This document shows, piece by piece, positions 44,065 to 53,758 of a stretch of DNA of 64,000 bases. This stretch comes from Ypsolopha sequella (Eukaryota > Arthropoda > Insecta > Lepidoptera > Ypsolophidae), in contig CAKOHE010000111.1 of NCBI GenBank assembly GCA_934047225.1, positions 1 to 64,000 of the forward strand, read 5' to 3'. The position numbers were made by a program, and so were the translations under genes. Numbering within the stretch: the first letter of the stretch is position 1; every line of letters starts with the position of its first letter. The notes beneath the pieces are model-generated. The model saw only the letters and a program-made list of their open reading frames with translations. It was not told the DNA's origin and searched no databases.

Positions 44065-46845
44065 TCAGACGACTGGGGTGCCGCCCGTGCCGCCACTCAG
44101 CATGGCGTCAGCCACTGACGTGTCTCGGTTCCTCCAGGCCATTTTTAAATTATACTCTTTGATCGTGCCGGTCTCAGCTGCCAGGGCGTTCATTATTAGC
44201 CGAACTATGGCATCGTTCTTTCGGCGAGCCGTGTAATACACACAGCTGCCGGTATGCCTTGACACCGCCACGACCGCGTGATGGATGCTGCTGTGCAACT
44301 GCTGGGTGACTTTCGCAGTTCTTATGATCACCACTCTCTCCCACGTAAGTCCTTGAGCCTCGTGGATTGTGTGGATACGCGACCCTTGTTGCTTACCATA
44401 ACCCAGACCTTCTAGGAAGGCTTTTTCGGCCTGGGTGTGTACAAGGTAGAGCGTGTTATGCTCGTTTCTTGGAGGTCGCGTCTCTTCGTAGGATTCCAGA
44501 GTCAAGGACCGTGTTTGAGCCTTGGACGAGTATATGCCACTGTAGATCTCCCTTAGGGCATATGCTACGTCCATGGGGTTTCGGTGTGTGCACAGCAGTT
44601 GTTTTGTTATGCTACCAAAAAGACTGGGACTAAGGTACCTCATCGGGAAGAGGTTTTCTCTGTCAATGAAAGGGACCTGGTTTTGGTCACCCAGGAGCAA
44701 GATTTTGCTGGCGCCGACTATCCTGGTTGCTAACACGATGGCTCCAAAATGGCTCATGAGAGCCTCATCGACTATAAGCCGACGGAAGCTCTCGCCCTCG
44801 CGAATGCCTTTTACTAGCAATGAGGCCATCGTGCGCACCCTGAATTTTGCAGTTCTGCCAAGCTTGTCCTCCAGCTTTTGACGGAGGTCTCTCGCTCCTT
44901 CTAGGGTGGACGTTGTTACCAGGTCCGTTTCATTGTCAAAGTTGTTGACTACCCAGGTTGTTTTTCCACTACCTGGGACCCCGTTTACCCATTCCATTTC
45001 TGGTGTCAGCATCTGTACAGCGGCTTCGGTGGGTTCAGAATCCCCTAGCAGTTTGTTTGCTGTTGTTAAGATTCTGTCCTCCAGCATTATCCGTGTACAC
45101 TTGGCGACAACCACAATGGGGTCATCCACTGGGGTGGTGAAAACTGGTTTCCCCATCCGGTTTGACTCATTTTCATCCAGTTCCACAAAACCACTGGTGC
45201 CATTGAACGCGGCCATGTACTCCCCCGCCATTGTTCCCCCCAATACTTGGAAGGTAGCGTTGTTGTACACCGCCGCGTCGCACTCCTCGAGTTTGGAATG
45301 TAACAATTGCTGGTTCCCCCGACGATAGGCTCGGAGGATTGTTCGGCATGTTTCTTGTTTAGAAACAACTGTGCCTTTGAGCATCGCTACGTACTCCAGG
45401 AGTGCATTGGACAAGTGGTCCGATGGAGTGGTGGGTGTAACGAGTTCCGGTCGGGCAACCAGGCCCCTGTAGGATTTTGATGGGTTTGTTCGGGTTATTC
45501 CTGAGACTGTCCCTGATGAGGTTGTGGGTCTGGGGGGTGTGAGTGTGTCCGAGTGTTTCTTTATTCGTGATGCAATGTTCGTGAAGCAATCGACTGCTGC
45601 TCTGGTCATGGTTGACAACACTCCTTCCGACTCCTTTTGGCGAGGGGGCGGCTGTCTCTCACCTGCGATTTTTTCTTGCAGCCTTTCTGAACCGCTAAGT
45701 TCTGGACTTGCTATTGGGTAGCCCCAGCTGTCGGTGGGGGTGGAAGATTCATCGAGACGGTACGGTCTTAGATAACTGAGGTTTTGGCCTCTGTCCTCGT
45801 AAACCACCATCTCGTGTTTACTCGAGGCTCTGAGGATCCCCGAGTAATCTTCCACTTCGGCTTTTAAGTAGGCCACTACCATAGCGTCCACGCTGATTTT
45901 CTTAGCAGGTCCGTCAATGGCTGCTAGGCTGGAAAGCATCGAACTCGCCTGGGCGAATTCTGAAACGTCGTCGCCAGCCACGAATAGCGCGATGATTTTA
46001 TTCTTGGTTCGCACTATTCGGCAGCGATGACCTGCCACGGTGGCGTCCCCAAGCGCCTCGAATGCTTTCCGCCTCATGGTTGCCTTGAAATTGCTCCCCT
46101 TTAGGAGGAGAGCAAGGCCAGGTGAGATGGTGACAAATTTATTTCCCCTTATTCTGCAAAAGCAGATACCGAGTCTCTCGGTGCTGTCATCCATGAACGT
46201 TGCTACTCCTTTGAGTCTTATGCCCGGAGTACCTGCCTCACTGAACTTCAGAAGCTGATACTCCGCTGGCATTGAGCAGCTTGTTGTCGGTTGCTGTGTC
46301 TGTGTTGGTGTTGGTGTTGGTGTGCTGGTGTTTGTTTGTGGGTGAGGTATGTCGGTGAGGTCTGTAGTCGAGTTCCTCTTAGCCGCTGTCCGTATAACGG
46401 ATTCTACGAATGTAAGGAAGAGCGTTCTGTTGTCTTTGTCTGCGAGGATGTTCCGCAGTTCGGCTTTTTCCAGCTTCATGTTTAGCCGGTACTCTAACTC
46501 CATTCGGGCAACCGCGAAACGAGGGCAGTCTAGTAAAAGATGCCATACTGACTCACTAGTGTCGGGGTCGCACTCACAACCGGGGCTGCTTTTCAGCTTG
46601 AACCGATGCAAGTACTCCGCCATACCCCCGTGTCCTGTCAAGGCTTGCACTTGGCGGTGCGTCATTTTGGTTTCTCGGACTATGCGGAATGCATCATTTA
46701 CGTCCGGGAAGAATACCTTCGTGACGGCACCAGTGCTGGAGGAGCTGTACCTGTCTTGCCATCTGCGTACAGTCTCCTCTCTGACCTTTCTTTTGACGTG
46801 TGACACGGGAACTTCACTGTAGTCTGGGGCATCACTTGACTGCAA
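44065..46845 (-). CDS. ORF2 C-terminal tail fused to an SF1 viral-type RNA helicase (926 aa)
   Basis: No stop interrupts 926 codons. Residues about 20-130 match the tail of R1-clade ORF2: RRWQDRY, QALTGHGGMAEYLHRFKL, then C90-x-C92...H102...C107. A Pro/Thr/Gln linker lies at about 168-188. Residues 190-610 are unassigned. The helicase spans about 615-880: Walker A GVPGSGKTT (622-630), Walker B IVDEA (691-695), motif III LLLGDQNQVPF (717-726), motif V TIHEAQGLTW (826-835), motif VI VVAVSRH (858-864). All motifs look intact, as in helicases of alphavirus-like plus-strand RNA viruses. ATP-driven RNA unwinding is inferred. Such domains on TRAS ORF2 in Lepidoptera have, as I recall, been reported. 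The annotated ATG may only be the first Met after a deletion. Confidence 0.85.
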   Translation of the reverse strand: MQSSDAPDYSEVPVSHVKRKVREETVRRWQDRYSSSSTGAVTKVFFPDVNDAFRIVRETKMTHRQVQALTGHGGMAEYLHRFKLKSSPGCECDPDTSESVWHLLLDCPRFAVARMELEYRLNMKLEKAELRNILADKDNRTLFLTFVESVIRTAAKRNSTTDLTDIPHPQTNTSTPTPTPTQTQQPTTSCSMPAEYQLLKFSEAGTPGIRLKGVATFMDDSTERLGICFCRIRGNKFVTISPGLALLLKGSNFKATMRRKAFEALGDATVAGHRCRIVRTKNKIIALFVAGDDVSEFAQASSMLSSLAAIDGPAKKISVDAMVVAYLKAEVEDYSGILRASSKHEMVVYEDRGQNLSYLRPYRLDESSTPTDSWGYPIASPELSGSERLQEKIAGERQPPPRQKESEGVLSTMTRAAVDCFTNIASRIKKHSDTLTPPRPTTSSGTVSGITRTNPSKSYRGLVARPELVTPTTPSDHLSNALLEYVAMLKGTVVSKQETCRTILRAYRRGNQQLLHSKLEECDAAVYNNATFQVLGGTMAGEYMAAFNGTSGFVELDENESNRMGKPVFTTPVDDPIVVVAKCTRIMLEDRILTTANKLLGDSEPTEAAVQMLTPEMEWVNGVPGSGKTTWVVNNFDNETDLVTTSTLEGARDLRQKLEDKLGRTAKFRVRTMASLLVKGIREGESFRRLIVDEALMSHFGAIVLATRIVGASKILLLGDQNQVPFIDRENLFPMRYLSPSLFGSITKQLLCTHRNPMDVAYALREIYSGIYSSKAQTRSLTLESYEETRPPRNEHNTLYLVHTQAEKAFLEGLGYGKQQGSRIHTIHEAQGLTWERVVIIRTAKVTQQLHSSIHHAVVAVSRHTGSCVYYTARRKNDAIVRLIMNALAAETGTIKEYNLKMAWRNRDTSVADAMLSGGTGGTPVV

Positions 46846-46869
46846 GTCAAGTCAAGTGACTGAGTCGGG

Positions 46870-47180
46870 ATCTGTGAAGGGGGAGTTGGGGTTGGGGAAG
46901 GGGGAGTCAGGGTTGGGTAGGGGGAGTTAGTATTGGGTTAGGGGAGTGTTGATGGTTGGGTTGGAGGTCAGGGGAAGGGTAGGAATCAAGAGCCGACGAT
47001 TGGCAGGGGGCCCGTCTTGCCCCACTTGATAATGGGGGGGGGGTGAAACCTGAGAGGGGTAGGCGCGGTGTACGTCAGGTGGTGGGGGGAGATCAATGTG
47101 ATCCACGCGGCGGGTGACCAAGTTTTGGAGGGGGGGCGCAAATTTGGGGGGGTGCAAAAATTTGGGGGAGGGGGATGTTT
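46870..47180 (-). other. Strand-asymmetric G/C tract in the helicase element leader
   Basis: On the plus strand GGGGGAG, GGGTTGGG and GGGGTTGGGG-like runs dominate. On the element's own strand this is a C-rich leader with interspersed CCCTAACCC and AACTCCCCC. The plus strand has many G runs within short distance and could form G-quadruplexes. A Pro-rich ORF of 76 codons (46,927-47,157, minus) overlaps it but has no domain. Confidence 0.55.
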
Positions 47181-47762
47181 TGGGCCTGTGCGGAAAGGAC
47201 TGGTCGTCCCGATATCAACAAGCCCAAGCTCGGGGGGAATAGGACAAGGGGTTCAGGAGTTCCCTAGGTGTACCTCTGGTCTCCGAGTGTCCTCAGGAAA
47301 CTGCTCCTCATCAGCTAGACGAAGTCCTCAGGTGGGCAGAGGTGTCTTCAGCGATGGCTGTCTGGCTGGTACGTCACTAACACGCGCCAAGCCCGGCACG
47401 TGTAACCTAGATAACTAGGTCAGAGCGATTTGTATGGGAGCTTTGTTGGTGAATAACTCCTGTTCCTGACGACGGATCTCCGAAATTCCTTCAATTCCAG
47501 ATAGAACTTGGCAAGAGCTACGCATTGAGATTTGACTCACTGTTTTAGGTGCTTCTTGCGCCGGCCTATGCTGCTCCAAAGTTGAAGGTCTCCAGAGTCA
47601 GATCCCGTTGGCCGATTTTGTTGCCAACACAAATCCTGGTGAGTCGTACACTTAACTATCACTGCACAACACTTTCACTTTGATATTTAGGTTTTTTCTA
47701 TTTTTAATGATTTTTTGTGTGGAGCGACGAGGTGTATGATACGGAGTTTCGAGCAGTACTTG

Positions 47763-50700
47763 GGTTAGGTTAGGTTAGGTTAGGTTGCGGTGCGTTCCAC
47801 AGGAGATCCCGGAGCCCCTTGATTGGCGTGGAGGAAGGCCACCATGGGGTTTTAGCCGGTAAGAGTCCGGCATAACCTCTCCTGCTCCCCCAAGCCGGAA
47901 GGTATCCATGAAGGATTTCCCCATGTAAAAAACAAGGTTAGGTTAGGTTAGGTAAGGTTTTTTTTTTTTTTTTTTGTAGGATCTGTTTTATTCAGCTGCT
48001 TCTAATTTGGCAGTCATCATTTGTATCTAACATTTAGGTTAGGTTAGGTTAGGTTAGGTTTTTTTTTTTTTTTTTTCTTTTATTAATAAAACGCAAGTGC
48101 TATGGACATTGATAGCCATATCTTTTTTTTGTCATGTCTAATTTGTTAATTTGTTCGTTACTTCTCCTTTTCGCTCCTTACATAAAATATATAAGTTTTA
48201 GGTGATATAAATTTTTTTTGTGAATTAAGTTGTTACAATTGAGATTAAATTGACCCTTACTTATAACTTGTTACAAATATAAATAAATCTATGATATTTT
48301 TTTTAAATATATATATATTTTTTTTTATTATTTGGTTAGGTTAGGTAAGGTTAGGTTAGGTTATCCCCTGCCTGTCGTAAAAGGCGACTAAAAGGGGCTC
48401 CTGTGCTGCGGATACGTGGGGTGGGGGCCCTTCGTATCTACTAAACAACTCCGGGAGGATGGCAGCACGATGTGGTCTCGTGGTCTCGATGTGGTCTCGT
48501 GCTGCCTTGGCACCGAGAGGGTGCAAGGGGAAGCAATACTCAGCTTCCCCAGGGAGGGCCGCAGACGCGGCGTTGCGCCAGAGGGGCACCGGTGCGTTCC
48601 ATAGGAGAACCCGGAGCCCCTTGATTGGCGTGGAGGAAGGCCACCATGGGGTTTTAGCCAGTAAGAGTCCGGCATAACCTCTCCCGCTTTCCCAAGCCGG
48701 AAGGTATCCCTGAAGGATTTCCCCATGTAAAAAAAAAATAAAAAAATGTTAGGTTAGGTCAGATTAGGTTAGGTTAGGTTAGGTTGTTAGGCTAGGTTAG
48801 GTTTTTTTTTTAAGGATCTGTAGAATTCAGCTGCTTTTAATTTTGCAGTCGTCATTTGTATCTGACATTTAGGTTAGGTTAGGTTAGGTTAGGTTAGGTT
48901 GCGGTGCGTTCCACAGGAGATCCCGGAGCCCCTTGATTGGCGTGGAGGAAGGCCACCATTGGGTTTTAGCCGGTAAGAGTCCGGCATAACCTCTCCTGCT
49001 GCCCCAAGCCGGAAGGTATCCATGAAGGATTTCCCCATGTAAAAAAAAAAAAAAAAAAGTTAGGTTAGGTTAGGTTAGGTTTTTTTTTTTTTTTTTTGTA
49101 TGATCTGTTTAATTCAGCTGCTTTTAATTTTGCAGTCATCATTTGTATCTGACATTTAGGTTAGGTTAGGTTAGGTTAGGGTTGGTTAGGTTAGGTTAGG
49201 TAAGGTTTTTTTTTTTTTTTTTTTTTTAAATAAAACGCAAGTGCTATGGACATTGATAGCCATACCTTTTTTTGTCATGTTTAATTTGTTTATTTGTTCG
49301 TTACTTCTTTTCGCTCCTTACATAAAATATATACATTTTTAGGTGATATAAAATTTTTTTGTGAATTTAGTTGTTACAATTGAGATTAAATTGACCCTTA
49401 CTTATAACTTGTTACAAATATAAATAAATCTATGATTTTTTTTAAATATATATATATATATATTTTTTTTTTTTATTATTTGGTTACGTTAGGTAAGGTT
49501 AGGTTAGGTTAGGTTAGGTTAGGTTATCCCCTGCCTGTCGTAAAAGTCGACTAAAAGTGGCTCCCGAGCTGCGGATACGTGCGGTGGGGGCCCTTCGTAT
49601 CTACTTAACAGCTCCGGGAGGATGGCAGCACGATGTGGTCTCGTGCTGCCTTGGCACCGAGAGGGTGCAAGGGGAAGCAATACTCAGCTTCCCCAGGGAG
49701 GGCCGCAGACGCGGCGTTGCGCCAGAGGGGCACCGGTGCGTTCCATAGGAGATCCCGGAGCCCCTTGATTGGCGTGGAGGAAGGCCACCATGGGGTTTTA
49801 GCCGGTAAGAGTCCGGCATAACCTCTCCCGCTCCCCCAAGCAAGAAGGTATCCCTGAAGGATTTCCCCATGTAAAAAAAAAAAAAAAATGTTAGGTCAGG
49901 TTAGGTTAGGTTAGGTTAGGTTGCGGTGCGTTCCACAGGAGATCCCGGAGCCCCTTGATTGGCGTGGAGGAAGGCCACCATGGGGTTTTAGCCGGTAAGA
50001 GTCCGGCATAACCTCTCCCGCTCCCCCAAGCCGGAAGGTACCCCTGAAGGATTTCCCCATGTAAAAAAAAATAAAAAAATGTAAGGTTAGGTCAGGTTAG
50101 GTTAGGTTAGGTTAGGTTAGGTTGCGGTGCGTTCCACAGGAGATCCCGGAGCCCCTTGATTGGCGTGGAGGAAGGCCACCATGGGGTTTTAGCCGGTAAG
50201 AGTCCGGCATAACCTCTCCTGCTCCCCCAAGCCGGAAGGTATCCATGAAGGATTTCCCCATGTAAAAAAAAAGGTTAGGTTAGGTAAGGTAAGTTTTTTT
50301 TTTTTTTTTGTAGGATCTGTTTTATTCAGCTGCTTTTAATTTGGCAGTCATCATTTGTATCTGACATTTAGGTAAGGTTAGGTTAGGTTAGGTTTTTTTT
50401 TTTTTTTTTTTTTTATTAATAAAACGCAAGTGCTATGGACATTGATAGCCATATCTTTTTTTGTCATGTTTAATTTGTTAATTTGTTCGTTACTTCTCCT
50501 TTTCGCTCCTTACATAAAATATATAAGTTTTAGGTGATATAAATTTTTTTTGTGAATTAAGTTGTTACAATTGAGATTAAATTGACCCTTACTTATAACT
50601 TGTTACAAATATAAATAAATCTATGATATTTTTTTTAAATATATATATATATTTTTTTATTATTTGGTTAGGTTAGGTAAGGTTAGGTTAGGTTATCCCC

Positions 50701-53334
50701 TGCCTGTCGTAAAAGGCGCTTAAAAGGGGCTCCTGAGCTGCGGATACGTGGGGTGGGGGCCCTTCGTATCTACTAAACAGCTCCGGGAGGATGGCAGCAC
50801 GATGTGGTCTCGTGCTGCCTTGGCACCGAGAGGGTGCAAGGGGAAGCAATACTCAGCTTCCCCAGGGAGGGCCGCAGACGCGGCGTTGCGCCAGAGGGGC
50901 ACCGGTGCGTTCCATAGGAGATCCCGGAGCCCCTTGATTGGCGTGGAGGAAGGCCACCATGGGGTTTTAGCCAGTAAGAGTCTGGCATAACCTCTCCCGC
51001 TCTCCCAAGCCGGAAGGTATCCCTGAAGGATTTCCCCATGTAAAAAAAAAATAAAAAAATGTTAGGTTAGGTCAGATTAGGTTAGGTTAGGTTAGGTTGT
51101 TAGGCTAGGTTAGGTTTTTTTTTAAGGATCTGTAGAATTCAGCTGCTTTTAATTTTGCAGTCGTCATTTGTATCTGACATTTAGGTTAGGTTTGGTTAGG
51201 TTAGGTTAGGTTAGGTTGCGGTGCGTTCCACAGGAGATCCCGGAGCCCCTTGATTGGCGTGGAGGAAGGCCACCATGGGGTTTTAGCCGGTAAGAGTCCG
51301 GCATAACCTCTCCCGCTCTCCCAAGCCGGAAGGTATCCCTGAAGGATTTCCCCATGTAAAAAAAAAATAAAAAAATGTTAGGTTAGGTCAGGTTAGGTTT
51401 TTTTTTTTAAATAAAACGCAAGTGCTATGGACATTGATCGCCATACCTTTTTTAGTTATGTTTAATTTGTTTAATTTGTTCTTTACTTCTCCTTTTCGCT
51501 CCTTACATAAAATATATAACTTTTTAGGTGATATAAAATTTTTTTTGTGAATTTAGTTGTTACAATTGAGATTAAATTGACACTTACTTATAACTTGTTA
51601 CAAATATAAATAAATCTATGATTTTTTTTAAATATATATATATATATATATTTTTTTTTATTATTTGGTTAGGTTAGGTAAGGTTAGGTTATCCCCTGCC
51701 TGTCGTAAAAGGCGACTAAAAGTGGCTCCCGAGCTGCGGATACGTGGGGTGGGGGCCCTTCGTATCTACTAAACAGCTCCGGGAGGATGGCAGCACGATG
51801 TGGTCTCGTGCTGCCTTGGCACCGAGAGGGTGCAAGGGGAAGCAATACTCAGCTTCCCCAGGGAGGGCCGCAGACGCGGCGTTATGCCAGAGGGGCACCG
51901 GTGCGTTCCATAGGAGATCCCGGAGCCCCTTGATTGGCGTGGAGGAAGGCCACCATGGGGTTTTAGCCGGTAAGAGTCCGGCATAACCTCTCCCGCTCCC
52001 CCAAGCCGGAAGGTATCCCTGAAGGATTTCCCCATGTAAAAAAAAAAAAAAAAATGTTAGGTTAGGTCAGGTTAGGTTAGGTTAGGTTTTTTTTTTTTTT
52101 TTTTTAGGATCTGTAGTATTCAGCTGCTTTTAATTTTGCTGTCATCATTTGTGTCTGACATTTAGGTTAGGTTAGGTTCGGTTGCGGTGCGTTCCACAGG
52201 AGATCCCGGAGCCCCTTGATTGGCGTGGAGGAAGGCCACCATGGGGTTTTAGCCGGTAAGAGTCCGGCATAACCTCTCCCGCTCCCCCAAGCCGGAAGGT
52301 ATCCATGAAGGATTTCCCCATGTAAAAAAAAAGGTTAGGTTAGGTTAGGTTAGGTTTTTTTTTTTTTTTGTAGGATCTGTTTTATTCAGCTGCTTTTAAT
52401 TTGGCAGTCATCATTTGTATCTGACATTAAGTTTAGGTTAGGTTAGGTAAGGTTTTTTTTTTTTTTTTTTCTTTTATTAATAAAACGCAAGTGCTATGGA
52501 CATAGATAGCCTTATTTTTTTTTGTCATGTTTAATTTGTTAATTTGTTCGTTACTTCTCCTTTTCGCTCCTTACATAAAATATATAAGTTTTAGGTGATA
52601 TAAATTTTTTTTGTGAATTAAGTTGTTACAATTGAGATTAAATTGACCCTTACTTATAACTTGTTACAAATATAAATAAATCTATGATATTTTTTTTTAA
52701 TATATACATATATATTTTTATAGGTAAGGTTAGGTTAGGTTATCCCCTGCCTGTCGTAAAAGGCAACTAAAAGGGGCTCCCGAGCTGCGGATACGTGGAG
52801 TGGGTGCCCTTCGTATCTACTAAACAGCTCCGGGAGGATGGAAGCACGATGTGGTCTCGTGCTGCCTTGGCACCGAGAGGGTGCAAGGGGAAGCAATACT
52901 CAGCTTCCCCAGGGAGGGCCGCAGACGCGGCGTTGCGCCAGAGGGGCACCGGTGCGTTCCATAGGAGATCCCGGAGCCTCTTGATTGGCGTGGAGGAAGG
53001 CCACCATGGGGTTTTAGCCGGTAAGGGTCCGGCATAACCTCTCCTGCTCCCCCAAGCCGGAAGGTATCCCTGAAGGATTTCCCCATGTAAAAAAAAAAAA
53101 AAAATGTTAGGTCAGGTTAGGTTAGGTTAGGTTAGGTTGCGGTGCGTTCCACAGGAGATCCCGGAGCCCCTTGATTGGCGTGGAGGAAGGCCACCATGGG
53201 GTTTTAGCCGGTAAGAGTCCGGCATAACCTCTCCCGCTCCCCCAAGCCGGAAGGTACCCCTGAAGGATTTCCCCATGTAAAAAAAAATAAAAAAATGTAA
53301 GGTTAGGTCAGGTTAGGTTAGGTTAGGTTAGGTT
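47763..53334. repeat. Telomeric array block with 7 T, 5 H, 5 S-long and 7 S-short copies
   Basis: T: 47,957-48,032; 48,802-48,869; 49,080-49,157; 50,294-50,370; 51,115-51,182; 52,088-52,162; 52,355-52,428. H: 48,059-48,335; 49,206-49,483; 50,392-50,667; 51,399-51,668; 52,452-52,721. S-long: 48,363-48,746 (with an 18-bp internal duplication near 48,480); 49,526-49,888; 50,695-51,059; 51,691-52,054; 52,742-53,104. S-short: 47,787-47,935; 48,901-49,058; 49,923-50,079; 50,124-50,272; 51,218-51,375; 52,183-52,332; 53,139-53,295. TTAGG tracts with TAAGG and TCAGG variants lie between. Confidence 0.8.
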
Positions 53335-53344
53335 CCCGTGGGAG

Positions 53345-53638
53345 ATGCTGGTCTTCTATCGGGCGCGTCCCCAGGTGGCGGATAGGGGAATGCCTCCTAG
53401 ATATAGGAGGTACCGGTTTATACGGCGCGGACCAAAACCAGCAGGGGGGGAGTTGCTCTCTGCATTCCTCTGCTCATCAGAGGAAGCAGAAGATGCGACT
53501 GAGTGCGGCGAGCTTGGCCAGTATAACAGCTGGCAGGCACGGGCTTTTGCCACCGTCGGACAACCCGTAAGCCCACACATGTGGGAATGGGGGCCTTTCT
53601 GTAAGGCCGTGAGGAAGAAAACCTCTATAAAACAATAA
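53345..53638 (+). other. Upstream ORF in the SART 5' UTR
   Basis: An ATG lies 10 bases from the element's 5' end and opens 97 codons here. The same start opens 106 codons at 29,115 and 94 at 34,381. The first 65 or so residues are alike in all three, but indels change the end. A perfect hairpin (CCTCCTA-GATA-TAGGAGG) sits at 53,393-53,410. It may act as an upstream ORF affecting ORF1 translation (inference); no domain is recognised. Confidence 0.3.
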
Positions 53639-53758
53639 CCCTAATCCCAAGGTGTCCCGTGCTGATGGGATGAATGGCTGGAAGGACTCCAGTCTCGAGC
53701 GGGAAGGGGGACCGTCCCCCTCTCAGAAAAGGCGATAGGATTATCGACAAAACCACCC

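Larger units (their letters stand above)
43467..47762 (-). mobile_element. TRAS-like telomeric element carrying an RNA-virus-type helicase, internally deleted
   Basis: On the minus strand it starts right after CCTAACC at 47,762 with a leader of about 600 bp that looks like a genuine 5' UTR. A C-rich tract (47,180-46,870) follows, then a 926-codon ORF, a 3' UTR of about 600 bp with long T and TA tracts, and poly(A) into telomeric repeat at 43,467. The endonuclease and reverse transcriptase of a normal ORF2 are missing; only the C-terminal zinc-finger tail remains. The orientation is opposite to the SART copies, as known for TRAS versus SART. The H copies are short 3' pieces of this family. Confidence 0.85.

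Noticed and set aside
44065..46845. An integrated RNA virus genome in its own right
   Set aside because: Only the helicase region is virus-like. It is in frame with a retrotransposon ORF2 tail and sits inside an element with telomeric joints and poly(A). No viral polymerase, methyltransferase or capsid is seen.
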